Below are positions 17,713 to 28,743 of a DNA stretch of 64,000 bases, piece after piece; the first letter of the stretch is position 1, and each line of letters begins with the position of its first letter. Source of the stretch: Liolophura sinensis. Lineage: Eukaryota > Mollusca > Polyplacophora > Chitonida > Chitonidae. The DNA lies in NCBI RefSeq assembly GCF_032854445.1, contig NW_027017959.1, forward strand, positions 1 through 64,000. Direction: 5' to 3'. The notes below the pieces were generated by a model. That model was not told the origin of the DNA. It did no database searches and saw only the letters and a program-made list of their open reading frames with translations. A program made the translations under genes and the position numbers.

Positions 17713-20700
17713 TCAAGGAGGCGCATCTCTATGACCATAAGCCAAGGTGTGGACACCATCTTCGGCGATCCAGCGCTTACTATCAAAGGGGGAGAGTGAG
17801 ACCTTATTCAGGTGCAGCTCATAGATATGGTGGCGCTCTGATCGCAGCACGTCCATACCGTGTCGGAAGATCTTCTTCTCGAAGAGGGCCTCTTTGTACT
17901 GCTTATGGCGGATGCGCTTTTCCACAACTCCCTTTTCACGCCCCTGGCCTTCTTAATGTTGGCTCCACCTGCCTCCAGAATGGAGTACATCTTGGGGCGC
18001 AGACCAATGTATTCGGCGATCGGCCGCCCCGCGCACTCGTCCTTCATTTTCCCCAAGACCTTCATATTTGCTACGCTGTGCAGGGGGTGGTCTTGTGGGT
18101 AATCTGAGATGTCGTACAGGTTTGCATTCTCAGCCATATCCCTATAAACATCCTCAGTCTGAATCTCGAGTAGCAGACTATCCGTGTCAGTGTACAGGAG
18201 CTGGCAGCGCTCTCCGTACTGGGCCTTCATGTGGTTGTAGTAGAAGTCGTACATCAGGTGCTTGGAGAGATCTAGAATGCTCATGCCAACATAGATAGGT
18301 CGGTTTAGGACTAGACGGGTCTTGCCCATCTGAATCGCTGTGAGGTCATCATCAAATATCTTTGCCCGTGCAAATCTCGGGCTGGCTATCAAGCGTCGGA
18401 GCTTGTCGTCTTCTCCAGAGCGTACCAGCTTGACGTCCACACGCTTCCGAAGGTTCTCCATGGTTTTTCCGAAAACCGAGTTGTTCATTAGCTTGCACAG
18501 GTCCTTCTCAAAATTACTCGCGGCCATTGTTCGGAGCTCGGTGTTCATCCTGATATAGGGTTCCATCCAAGGCCTCTGGGCGAATCTCAGTGCCCGGTGA
18601 CCCTTTGCCAGGCACATCCCCAGCAATAGATACAGCTGTAGGTTCCGGTAGTGCAGGACGTATCCTTCCTTGTTGCGGAGGTTGGGGACCAGCTTTTCGA
18701 CCTCGGTAGGCGCTTTCTTGCCGAGAAGGTCGTGCTGATAGTCTGACATCCACTCCTTCTGGACCACCAGACGATCCGGGGCTAATGGGTAGCTGTTATG
18801 TGCGTTATGTAGGTCGGCCGGATACTCTAGGTCGGCCTCGAGGATGTAACCAGAAGGACTGTCGCAGGGGTGGGTAGCAATCGTTTCACCGAGACACTGC
18901 GCGTCACCTACCCACTGGAATCCGCCCGTCGGAAGGAACTGACTCATAGCCCAGCCATATTGATTATTGGCGTCTAGGTATTGGATGTAGCTGTTTGGGC
19001 TTTCTGGGTTGTATCCCTCCACCTGCGGATTATTGGCTTTAGCGTATCGCTTACTTACCATGGAGATATATTCTTGCAACCCGTTCTCAATGAAGAGATG
19101 TTGGTCGTAGTCGGTCAACAGCTCCAGCTCTACCCTGGTCTTGTTGGACAGCGCATCCCACGAGAGACCTAGTGGTGAAAGTAGAGAAAGTAGTGAGCAG
19201 GGTCCAATCCATACTGCCGTAAACAAGTCTTCCGGAAGGCCTCAAACACATCGGCCAACAGGAGCACGTCTGTGCGGCAGTAAAGGTCTGTGTAGTCTCG
19301 CAGATTGGTGCAGTCAAATACCTTTCATACCTGTTGAGCGTGGGTGTAGTCCTCATCGCTAATGCCTCCGACTTTGAGCTTACTGTAGAAAACCTCTTTA
19401 GGTGGGAGGCTGGACTCGTCGAAGCGCTCCCAGGAGTCCATATACTCATACGGGTATACGCCCTTGCGCATGAGTAACTTACGTTTTTCTTTGGCAGGCT
19501 CATACCGGGCTGTGATGTGGAAAGCCTCAGGTTTGTTGGCCTCTACCAGATTGTCAAGGGAAGTCGGTAAGAATTGAACGCTGTCGATGAAGCGGAGCTG
19601 CCCCAGCGAAGAGATGTACTTTTCCGTGTTGTTGGGGATGCAGGAGATGCAGCCCTCCACCTTACTTATAGCTTGCATCAGGAGGTGCCCGTCGTAGCCC
19701 CGTAGGTTGTGGAAGACTACCAGTATGGCTGTCTTGGGACCCAGCGCACAGAATCGGCGCCTAGAGGCTTCTCACACACATGACAGGTTGCGGCGTTGTT
19801 GTGGGCCTGCCAGTCCTGGGGAGTCATCCTCATGGCTATAGGGTTAGCTAGAACATTTTGGACTTCCCGCTCCTCCTGCTGGAAAGCTCTGAGAAAGTGT
19901 TCCGTCGCGTCAGAGCCTCTGTATTCCACGGGGCGTTTTGTGCGGCCGTCGCAACGCACCACAACATAGCAGTAACTGCAGGGCTCGTGGTGCTGAGTCT
20001 TTTGAGTGCTGCTCTCTCTGGGGCTAGGCGGCGGGCCTTCAACCTTTTTGGTCAGAGTCTCGAAGTGGGCATATATGATGAACGGTGCAGGTAGCTGTTT
20101 GTGGTGATTCTGGGAGGTGAACTTGTTTTCCCCCTCCTGTGGCATTTCCACCCTCACCGCCGTCTGGCCAATCTCACGGCATTCCGGCTTATGGGCCTCG
20201 AGCAGATCCTCCCTTGTGTAACCGTGTAGACAACGCTCGCAGAAGTGTTTGCAATGGTGTGCCTTACTTTCTTGGAACAGGAGACGATCGAGATCTTTTA
20301 TCCACATATAATGGAATTTGCCTGCCTTCCCAATCAGCAGCAGATTGATCCGGGGCTTGTGGCCGGGCTGCTTGCTGAGACGATGCACGATCACACCCTT
20401 GTCCCACAGGGACACGTTCATGGCGAGGCCGTTCTTTTCCTCTACTTTAGGGATCTGAGAGATGGGCGTGGGGGCGTTGATCCCCCCAAAGTCAAGACCA
20501 TCATTGGTAGGGTACTTTGTTGGTCTCTGAGGGTGTCTGGCGGCTAGAAATAAGGCAGACCATCGGAGGCAGTCGTCGTCTTTGTTTCTTCACATTGATG
20601 ACTGCTTTCTTATCACTCACAGCTGTAGGTAGGGGGATATAGGACCCGCCTCTCAGTGGCTGATACCTTGCAATGTCAAGCCAGAGTGTTTGCACGCTAC

Positions 20701-21131
20701 TGACAACCCACCCTGACCCTCGCTGTGTCCATTTTTCTAGCACCTCCTGGATGGTGGGGATGGCCTTATCTAGAGCCCCGTCAATATCACCGGCCTCTAA
20801 GAGGGCCTCCTGTTTATTGCGGAGTACTGGGCTGGTATACTCTTCACTGCCATGGGCGTTGTCCTTTCGCAGCTGAACCCTGAGGCCTAGTTGGAACTTA
20901 ACCCCGTTGAGTGCCAGGATCTCTTCTTCTAGCTTCTGGCGAATAATGGCTCGAATTTCTTCTAAAAAGGCTACTGGGTCCGTGCAAACGCCTTCGGGTA
21001 CGCCCATCTGCCAGACCCGGAGGAGATCTTATGGCCCGGCCGGTGTTAGTGAATTCTAGTTTCTTTTCACCCTGTATTCCGCCTAGCAATTTATCCAACT
21101 CTTCGTTACTGAGGAAGTTCTTGTTGTCTTA
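17713..21131 (-). pseudogene. Polinton protein-primed-type family B DNA polymerase, multiply broken
   Basis: In minus-strand order: an N-terminal region (21125-20501; LLGGI, then KFQLGLRVQLRKD and RYQPLRGGSYIPLP), then 20421-19717 with HYMWIKDLDRLLFQESKAHH, a C/H cluster (CKHFCERCLHG) and exonuclease motif I, altered to YAHFETL. Next 19678-19325 (IDSVQFLP), an exo III-type stretch in a third frame near 19310-19150 (RTDVLLLADVFE), and the polymerase core 19226-17808 with motif A DANNQYGWAM, motif B MNNSVFGKTMEN and motif C YTDTDS. The C-terminus (EKRIRHKQYK to TLAYGH) lies in another frame down to 17713. At least five frame changes. Replication of the element by this enzyme is known for the family. 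Confidence 0.85.
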
Positions 21132-21416
21132 CTCTCTGTGGGGCTGGGCGGCGGGCCTTCAACCTTTTTGGTCAGAGCCTCGAAGTCGGCATATATGATG
21201 ATGCCGGTAGCTGTTTGTGGTGATTCTGGAAGGTGAACTTGTTTCCCCCCTCCTGTGGCATTTCCACTCTCACCGCCGTCTGGCCAATCCCATGGCATTC
21301 CGGCTTATGCGCCTCGAGCAGATCCTCCCTTGTGTAACCGTGTAGACAACGCTCGCAGAAGTGTTTGCAGTGGTGTGCCTTACTTTCTTGGAACAATAGA
21401 CGATTGAGATCTTTTA
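21132..21416 (-). repeat. Duplicated internal PolB fragment inserted in the PolB N-terminal region
   Basis: This block repeats 20006-20302 (C/H cluster through exo motif I) at roughly 93 percent by eye. It is flanked by near-identical direct repeats of about 30 bp (about 21101-21131 and 21417-21447). It keeps the intact motif YADFEAL, unlike the main copy. Confidence 0.75.
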
Positions 21417-21423
21417 TCCTCGT

Positions 21424-21601
21424 TACTTCGGGAGTTCTTGCTGTCTTGCAGCCGCTTCCACTCAGCCACAGCCGTTTTATGCCTGTCGAGGATCCCCTGC
21501 AATTCTTCCAAGGCATTGCGGGACCGTGGGTACTTGGGCCGCACAACTAGGAGCGTCTCAAACTCCTCCCGTAGTGCTAGCGCTTTTAGATGGTGCCTCA
21601 T
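21424..21601 (-). pseudogene. Second copy of the N-terminal YPRSR-ALEELQG head
   Basis: It encodes LREEFETLLVVRPKYPRSR and ALEELQGILDRHKTA, closely similar to the start of the gene at 21696-22121. The similar block spans about 21440-21690 against 21960-22200, including the upstream sequence CATTGTACGCGCCG and GAAATTTCGATAGCCGCC. This head joins PolB sequence, so either PolB and its neighbour share a common start or the head was duplicated. Confidence 0.6.
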
Positions 21602-21695
21602 TGTACGCGCCGTATGCCTAGTGGCGATGCCTCACTAATATGAAATTTCGATAGCCGCCGTTGTACAATATCGTCGTATGCCTAGTGGTGTCTCT

Positions 21696-22121
21696 CTAAT
21701 ATGAAATTTCGATAGCCGCCAGCCGTTTGAACTCGTCCAAGAAAGCCTTGCGCCTCCGCTGCCTTTCACGCGTCTGGACATTATGATATCCACAGGCCCC
21801 GCAAAGCCGAAATTGGTTTTTAACGCCCCGACCAGAGCGAATACATGGCTGGGTGCCAGGACCTTTCCGCAGACGGTATAGGTGGAAGCTGCAGTACTCC
21901 CCCAGACAACTCTTACCACAGAGCTCCGTGGAACCGATGAGAAGCCACCGGCAACTATTGAGACTCTTTGGCATGTTGTCTTGCTTCCCAGCCGTTTTAT
22001 ACCTATCGAGGAACCCCTGCAATTCTTCCAAGGCAATGCGGGACCGTGGGTACCTGGGCTGGACGCCTATGAGCGTCTCATACTCCTCCCCTATTGCTCG
22101 TGCTTCTTGGTGATTGGTCAT
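21696..22121 (-). CDS. Cys/His-rich N-terminal Polinton protein (141 aa), next to PolB
   Basis: Intact frame from 22121 (MTNHQEARAIGEEYETL). A helical head (YPRSRIALEELQGFLDRYK) precedes VGSTELCGKSCLGEYCSFH, which forms a plausible zinc site, and a second cluster C-x2-S...LCGACGYH in which one cysteine of the usual pair appears replaced by Ser. The end is basic (RERQRRRKAF). It lies directly inside the right terminal repeat and is transcribed toward PolB. Nucleic-acid binding is plausible. Function not established. Confidence 0.6.
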   Translation of the reverse strand: MTNHQEARAIGEEYETLIGVQPRYPRSRIALEELQGFLDRYKTAGKQDNMPKSLNSCRWLLIGSTELCGKSCLGEYCSFHLYRLRKGPGTQPCIRSGRGVKNQFRLCGACGYHNVQTRERQRRRKAFLDEFKRLAAIEISY

Positions 22122-22202
22122 TGTACGCGCCGTTGTGCAATATCGCCGGATGCCTAGTTGCGATGTCTCTCTAATAAGAAATTTCGATAGCCGCCAGACC
22201 CT

Positions 22203-22417
22203 CCGCTGGGGGGCTGGGAGCCTCTATTTGTTCTAGGGAGGGCCCCAAGGGGAGGGTGTGCCAGAACCTATAGTGTGTATACGCCTCGAGATGGGGCTAT
22301 GAACCCCTATTTGCCAGGGAGTGGGTGTTCAGGGAATGGGGGTTGGGAGCCTCTATTTGTTATGGGGAGGGCCCCACGAGGGGGGCGGGGGACAGAACTC
22401 ATATTGCATATACTACT
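22203..22417 (+). repeat. Right terminal repeat of P2, internally iterated
   Basis: It has two full and one partial unit with GGGAGCCTCTATTTGTT and CAGAACCTATAGTGTGTATACG. It ends CATATACTACT at 22417, matching the P1 end at 3858. LINE sequence begins within about 10 bp. Confidence 0.78.
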
Positions 22418-22424
22418 ATTCCAC

Positions 22425-23365
22425 TGTATAATTTTGTCTAAGGAAGACATTATGGAGGAAGGCGTATAAGAGATATATGTTTGGACCGGGGTCGACCCTT
22501 CCTTAGAGATCGGCAGGAAGATCTCCTTGGTGCGGGTGACGTATCCATCACCTCCGCGTCTGATGATGAAGGATCGTCATCCTCCAACGTTCCAACCCTA
22601 TTAAAAGTTTGGATTGGGTCCCTGGTGGCCTTGGAAGAACGTTCCACAGGACCACTAGGCTTATTATTATGATTATTATTATTATTCGTTCCTTTGCTTG
22701 GCTTTTTGTCTGGAAATGTGTTAGGTTCAGCTGTTTTACGTTGTGGTTCTATATTTCTGGGACTTTCGGAATTTGTTGATATAGTTTGTGTAGAACAAGA
22801 GCTATATTTAGGCTGGGATGCAGGTTTAACAGAAGTTTGGGCGGGTATGGTTTTGGGCTGATCGTTTCCAATTTGCCAAGTGAGTGATGCCTGAGTAGCA
22901 AAAGATGTTGTAACTCGCTTGACCGCATTTGAAAACAAAGCCTGTGATGTATTGCACACTAATTTACGTGCTTCCTGGTACGGGATGTTATTTTTAAGTT
23001 TTAAAGTAGCTATCTGTTTTTCTTTTAGGAATAATGTACAGTCTTTAGAGGAGGCCATATGATCTCCACTGCAATTATAACATTTAAATGTGTCATTGCA
23101 GTCGATACCCTTATGACCTTCCTTCCCGCATGGAAAACAAATCAATTTATTTATACATTGGACCTTGCAGTGACCAAATTTTTGGCACGTCAACCACCTT
23201 GTCGGGTTGGGAATGTACAGGTCAACACGAACCCTGTACGGGCCAATGTAAATGGACGACGGAAGTGATGTGCTGTTGAATGTTAAGCGTTGAGTTTAAT
23301 GGTGTTGCCAGATTTTTTCGTAACGAAACGTTTAACATTGGTAACACCCTCAGAGTTTCATTCAG
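22425..23365 (-). mobile_element. LINE copy E/B, downstream part: ORF1 C-terminal half to ORF2 start
   Basis: The minus-strand frame 23193-22450 (about 247 codons) has three knuckles: CQKFGHCKVQC, CFPCGKEGHKGIDC and CYNCSGDHMASSKDC. A low-complexity Ser/Pro/Asn tail and a basic end (RKGRPRSKH) follow. The stop overlaps the ORF2 start as TAATG (complement of 22448-22452). It is the continuation of the ORF1 that begins in 27834-28724, the two being separated by LINE D. P2 cuts it just after the ORF2 start. Confidence 0.78.
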
Positions 23366-23804
23366 AATGAATGATAATGGCTTAACGCCACATCGGCAAT
23401 ATTTCAGCCATATCGTGGCGAAAACAAGGTGAAAACAGGAGACGTTTAGGGTTTTCGATATTACAACATGAACATCAAAAATAAAACAAAAAGTACAGAC
23501 ATGTTTAAAATCGGATAAGAAAAAACCAAAACATTTTAAAGTCGAAAACCAGCATATTTAAAAAATAGTATATCTGAAAAGCTCTATATATATATAACTG
23601 TCTATCTATAAATATTTCAGTTTACAATTAAAACTTATATTTTATGATATAGGCCAATGCTGTCAAATAATTCATATATACAGTTGACTTTGTACCATCT
23701 TTGCCGAACATAAGCAAAGTCTACACAGTCAACTAGGATATGTTTGATGCCGTATGTGCATCACATCCAACACACTCGGGAGCACTGATCCCATCTAAGA
23801 TGAA
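23366..23804 (-). mobile_element. LINE copy C, 3' fragment in the tail of copy D
   Basis: It has an (ATTC)n tail at 23366, then 3'UTR and the end of ORF2 up to the GSSAPECVGCD region, where it is 5'-truncated. It appears inserted in the repetitive tail of LINE D. Confidence 0.7.
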
Positions 23805-26800
23805 TGAATAAATAAATGATTATGGCTTAACGCCACATCGGCAATATTTCAGCCATATCGTAGCTAGAAGAAAGTGAAAACGCGAGACTGTTAAGGTTTT
23901 CTATATAATAATATGAACATCAAAAGTAAAACAAAAAGTACAGACATGTTTAAAATCGTATAAAAGAAAAATAAGATTTAAAATTCGAAAACCAGGGTTG
24001 AAGTAGATGTATAAATCTATATTTATATAACTGTTTATCTATAGATATTTATGACAATTAAAATTTATATTTTATAATATAGGCCAATGTCCTTCAAATA
24101 ATTTATGACAACACCGCCAGCGATGCTGTCAAATAAATCACATATAGAGTTGACCATGTAGAATCTTTGCCAAACATGAGCAAAGCCTTCACAGTCAACC
24201 AAGAGATGTTTGATGCCGTATTTAGCATCACATCCAACACACTCGGGAGCACTGCTCCCATCTAAGTTGAAGTAGTGTGTCAGATGAGAATGTCCAACAC
24301 GGCACCTTGTTAAAACTACTTGGTCTCTACGAGACATTTGACAAGTATAGGCATTGTAGCCATTGACAGGATGAATGGCATGCAGTTTATTATGGATCTG
24401 CAAGACCCATTCGCCCTGCCAAAGGCGACGAATATATTTAAGAATATTAGACTTCACGTCAGTATAAGGGGTTTTAACCCAAGATACAGGTTTATATAGG
24501 GCAGCTTTCGCTTCCCTGTCCACGACTGTGTGTCCATTGATACCAGTGTGACTTGGTATGCAACAGAATATAATATCTTTACCTATTTTAATTTGTTTTT
24601 TTATGTTTGGCTATGATCTCAAGTATCAATGGATTTTTAAATTTATTATTCTCAATTGCCAAAAGGTAAAACAGCGAGTCGCTGCATATCACTGCCCTCT
24701 GGGCACGCCCTGAGGAAACATATGATAAGGCCAGGAGTATAGCCCTGGCCTGTGCAGAAAAGATGGAAGATGAAGGTGGTAGACCAAAAGATTTTTTTTT
24801 TTTTTTTTTTTTTTGATTGGTGTTTTACGCCGTACTCAAGAATATTTCGCTTATACGACGGCGGCCAGCATTATGGTGGGTGGAAACCCGGCAGAGCCCG
24901 GGGGAAACCCACGACCATCCGCAGGTTGCTGGAAGACCTTCCCACTTACGGCCGGAGAGGAAGGCAGCATGAGCTGGACTTGAACTCACAGCGACCGCAT
25001 AGACCAAAAGAAGTGTCCCGCTGACCTAAGACAGGCCCAGCCGCAACCCTGTCCCCATCCTTTGACCCGTCAGTATATATAAATTTATAAACCATATAAT
25101 CAGCCTTGAATTCAGCAAAACCTTGCTGGATTATAAGAGGATTTCTACTTGATTTATTATATTTACGTAGGTCAAATATTACCCTTGGTATATTTAGTTT
25201 TAAGCATTTTAATATGAGGTATAAAAGATAGCTTAATATCAAATATTATACCTAAAATTTTGTTTCTCCAGTAATTTTAATCTGTTCACCACAAAAATTA
25301 AGCTCAGGGTCAAGATGAAGTTCCCGTTTATTACAAAAATGCATACCGACGGTTTTAGACGTTGAAAATCTAAAAGTGTTTTTAGTTGCCCATCTCTCCA
25401 TTTTATTGAGACAAAGCTGTAACTGACGTTCGATATTATTCATATTCTTAGCTCGGTAGCATATAAGGAAATCATCCCCGTATAAAGAACCCTCTGTGCA
25501 AGAAGTTAATGTTTTTGCTAGGCTATTTATTTTTTATGCTAAACAGAGTTGGTGATAGAATGCTGCCCTGGGGTACACCCATTTCCTGCTCATAAGAGTC
25601 AGAAAGAGTGGACCCCACCCGTACCTTAAACTGACGATCAGATAAAAATTGAGATATAAATATAGGTAAGCGACCTTTAAGACCCATATCCGCGAGGTCT
25701 TTTAAAATATTTCCATGTGGTGTCGTACGCCTTTTCGAAATCAAAAATATGGACACAACATGTTCGGTATTGATGAAGCCATGGCGAATAAAGGGTTCAA
25801 ATCGAACAAGGTGATCCATGGTAGATCTACCTTGCCGAAAACCACACTGAATATTAGAGAGTAACTTGTTGGTTTCAAGAAACCAAACAAGTCTATGATT
25901 AATCATCCGATCCATAGTCTTGCAGACACAGCTGGTAAGAGCTATGGGACGGTAATTTTTTGAATCAGTATGATCCTTACCTGGTTTGGGAACCGGGATA
26001 ATACACGCCTCCCTCCATGATGGTGGAAAATTACCAGTTATTCAAGCATCATTAAGCAAGTCCAAGAGTCCAAGTCCATTTCCACCTAACTACACGTTCT
26101 AAAGAATTAGAAGTGATATGCTCTAGGATAATAGGAAAATGGTCACTACCACAAACGATCGTCATTCACTTTCCAAGAAAAATCTGGGAGAAGTGCTGGA
26201 TCCGTTATAGTGAGATCGATAGCAGAATAAGTGCCATTATCCGGATGTATATAGGTATTAGAACCATCATTGAAATAATACAGTTCTTCCTTACATAAGA
26301 AGTCTTCTGCTATCTTGCCCTTATTATTTATGTTATTACTGCCCCATAGAGGGCTATGGGAATTAAAATCTCCCATTATAATAAACGGTTTAGGCAACTG
26401 TTCTATTAAATTATGTAACAGAGAAGCTGACAAAGAAGTGTTCGGAGGTATACTGTTATTTAAAAATATCGAGGAGCCGCCTGCAGCTCGCTTTTCTTCA
26501 TTTGAATAAGTACTATATAATGAATAATTTTTAAGAATGATTTTATCTTTGTTAAATGTCTTCAGGTGAGTTTCCTGAATTTGCCTTAAAACCTCGACAA
26601 TTCCATTGTATAATTTTGTCTAAGGAAGACATTATGGAGGAAGACGTATTGGGGATTTATGTTTGGACCGAGGACGACCCTTTTTGGGAGGTCTACTAGG
26701 AGATCTTCCAGGTGCAGATGATGTATCCATCAGGTCTGCACATGAAGTTGAAGGATCGTCATCCTCCAACAATCCAAACTTATTATAAGTTTGGATTGGA

Positions 26801-27833
26801 TCATATAAGTGTTCGTTTTTATCAGGTTTCCATCTCTTTTAATTAGGAAGCGTTTGAGCTTTATTACTCCTTGATGGTTTACTTCTTCAGTTATTTTTTG
26901 CTCTGTCATATCAGTAAGGTCCTGGTCTCTGTCACGAATTATGCCATGACAGCAGTTTAATGTATTATGTGAAGAAACGGAAACAGGCTGCTCTCCTATA
27001 TTTGGAATTTTCAGCAAATTAATATATTGTTTTCTGGAAACTTCCAACAAAATGATTTCATTTTTTAAACCTGTTTTAATGTTCCTGCATAACTTTCTAA
27101 TGTTTTTTTTTAAAAATACGAATGGGTTTATTTTCATGTTGCCTTCACTTTTATTTCTAGTTTCCATTTCTAGTGGAAACTCATTTCTCCTTTTTTTTAC
27201 CAACGACTGCTGAAGGTTGAGACCAGGCCATGGTGTATACTTTATTAATTTCACCCTACGTGCCCCCCACCTGCCACGGAGTGCCAAGAAGGGCGAATCT
27301 ACCTCTGCGGATGACCAGCAGAGAATAAAAAATACGGAATCCACGCAAGGTATACTCGAACAGATCGAGTTATACCGACAAGGTTAAACTGAATCTACTC
27401 GACTGACCCATTATCCGCCGCCTTCTACACTGACCCCGAACAAGAACATCTGGGGGAAAACCAAAGTTTACATCACAGTACGTGAAAGAATAACTGGATC
27501 AAGTGTAGGGCTTGACCTGACCAACCGATTGATCGGACCGCGCCCATCCGACCTCCCGTCCCTCTCCAAGTATGGGCCAAAGTGGCGTGTTGGGCGTGAG
27601 GATCTCGCAAAACCAACACGCCCTCAGCCACCAGGATCGCGTCCTTGGAGATCACAGGTCGCAACTCACGGCAAACAGGTCGCTTCTTGGTTGCCTCTCA
27701 CACAACCGAGAAGATGTGGGCCTATTATATTCACTGGGCTGACGCATGAGAGCTCTAGGTTAGTCGACTGTTACGACAAGCTTACCTAGAGGGCTGAGGT
27801 CCTATTCTTATCACCCCGGAAATCCCACGGGGG
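23805..27833 (-). mobile_element. LINE copy D, full ends but internally deleted
   Basis: It has a 5' end CCCGTGGG at 27833, a 5'UTR, an ORF1 N-terminal half (27344-26730), the TAATG junction (26630-26634), an APE fragment 26433-26146 (MGDFNSHSPLWG), RT 25915-25255 (CGFRQGRSTMDHLV; MGVPQGSILSPTLF; YGDD near 25480), an RNase H remnant and the ORF2 C-terminus 24523-24065. Deletions join APE to RT near 26075 and RT to RNase H near 25195. Together with copy C it is flanked by TTTCATTCAG (23356-23365) and TTTAATTCAG (27835-27844), so it landed in ORF1 of LINE E/B. Confidence 0.78.
24792..24999 (-). mobile_element. tRNA-derived SINE, 5'-truncated, with 12 bp target duplication
   Basis: The family core ends CGGCGTAAAACACCAATC on the minus strand followed by a poly-A tail. 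It is flanked by perfect TAGACCAAAAGA duplications at 24780-24791 and 25000-25011. The tRNA head is missing; see the full copy at 36829-37090. Confidence 0.82.
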
Positions 27834-28724
27834 CTTTAATTCAGCACAAATTTGTTCTTCAGACAGGTCAATCAGATCTCGATCCCTGTCATGTATGACG
27901 CCCTTGCAGCTATTTAGGGATTCATGTGGCGATGGAAAAACAGACACGTCCAAAACGGAATTCAATGATAATAAATTGAATGCCTGCTGTTTTCCAAAAC
28001 ATTCAATAAGGATATCGCCAGATCTTAGTTTTTTAACGTTTTTAACTTTACCAGCTGAACCTTTTATTGTTGTTTTTTTTTAGAGCGAATGGATCTAGTT
28101 TAGGCACGTTTAGGACGTTGGTCGTTTTTCGTTGATAAAACAATGAAAACCGGCCAACTGTTCGCTCCATTGCCTATTTCAAGAAATTCCTCATTTTTTC
28201 GTTTTTATGCGGTGTTTTATTGGAGCATTGGAAAGAGTTTTTGGAAAAGACATAATCGATATAGTAAGAATTTACCTCAAGTGTCCCCACCCGCCACGAA
28301 GTGCCAACAAGGGCGAATCTACCTCTGCGGATGACCAGCAGAGAATAGAAACAGGGAATCCTCGTACCAAAAGGTTAAATTCAATCTACTTGATTGACCC
28401 ATTAGCCACCGCCTTTTACATTGATCCCGAAGAAGAGCATTTGGGGAAATACCAACTTGACATCACAGTAAAGTGGCGTGTTGGACGTGAGGATCTCGCA
28501 AGACCAACACGCTTTCAGCCACCAGGATCCCGTCCTCGGAGATTACGGGTCGCAACCCACGGCAAACTGGTCGCTCCCCGGTTGCCTCTCCCACAACCGC
28601 GAAGATGTGAGCGTATTATATTCACCGGGCTCACACAGGAGAGCTCTAGGTTAGTCGTCTTTTACGACAAGCTTGCCTAGAGGGCTGAGGTTCTATTCCT
28701 ATCACCCCGGAAACTCCACGGGGG
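27834..28724 (-). mobile_element. LINE copy E/B, upstream part: 5'UTR and ORF1 N-terminus
   Basis: The 5' end at 28724 (CCCCGTGG) lies 19 nt past the splice donor of the TM3 exon and in the same sense. A 440 bp 5'UTR precedes a broken ORF1 start region that stops at about the residues EEQICAELK, where LINE D is inserted. ORF1 resumes at 23365. Confidence 0.75.
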
Positions 28725-28743
28725 AAGAGTGAAGAAGACTTAC

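Larger units (their letters stand above)
7255..22417 (+). mobile_element. Polinton/Maverick copy P2, nearly complete, decayed
   Basis: It is about 15.2 kb between iterated terminal repeats at 7255-7445 and 22203-22417. It encodes the Polinton hallmark set: rve integrase (16693-17665), type B DNA polymerase (17713-21131, minus), packaging ATPase (14317-14931) and major capsid (13055-14345), plus conserved small genes. No adenovirus-type cysteine protease was recognised. Most genes carry one or two lesions. It lies in the GPCR intron between the TM3 and TM4 exons. The right end abuts a LINE just after its ORF2 start. The left end lacks the terminal AGTAGTATA, so it seems trimmed and no target duplication can be read. 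Confidence 0.88.

Noticed and set aside
3866-23365. LINE A and LINE B as two halves of one LINE split by P2
   Set aside because: On the minus strand the 5' part would have to lie at higher coordinates than the 3' part, and here the order is reversed; B instead continues the 27834-28724 piece.
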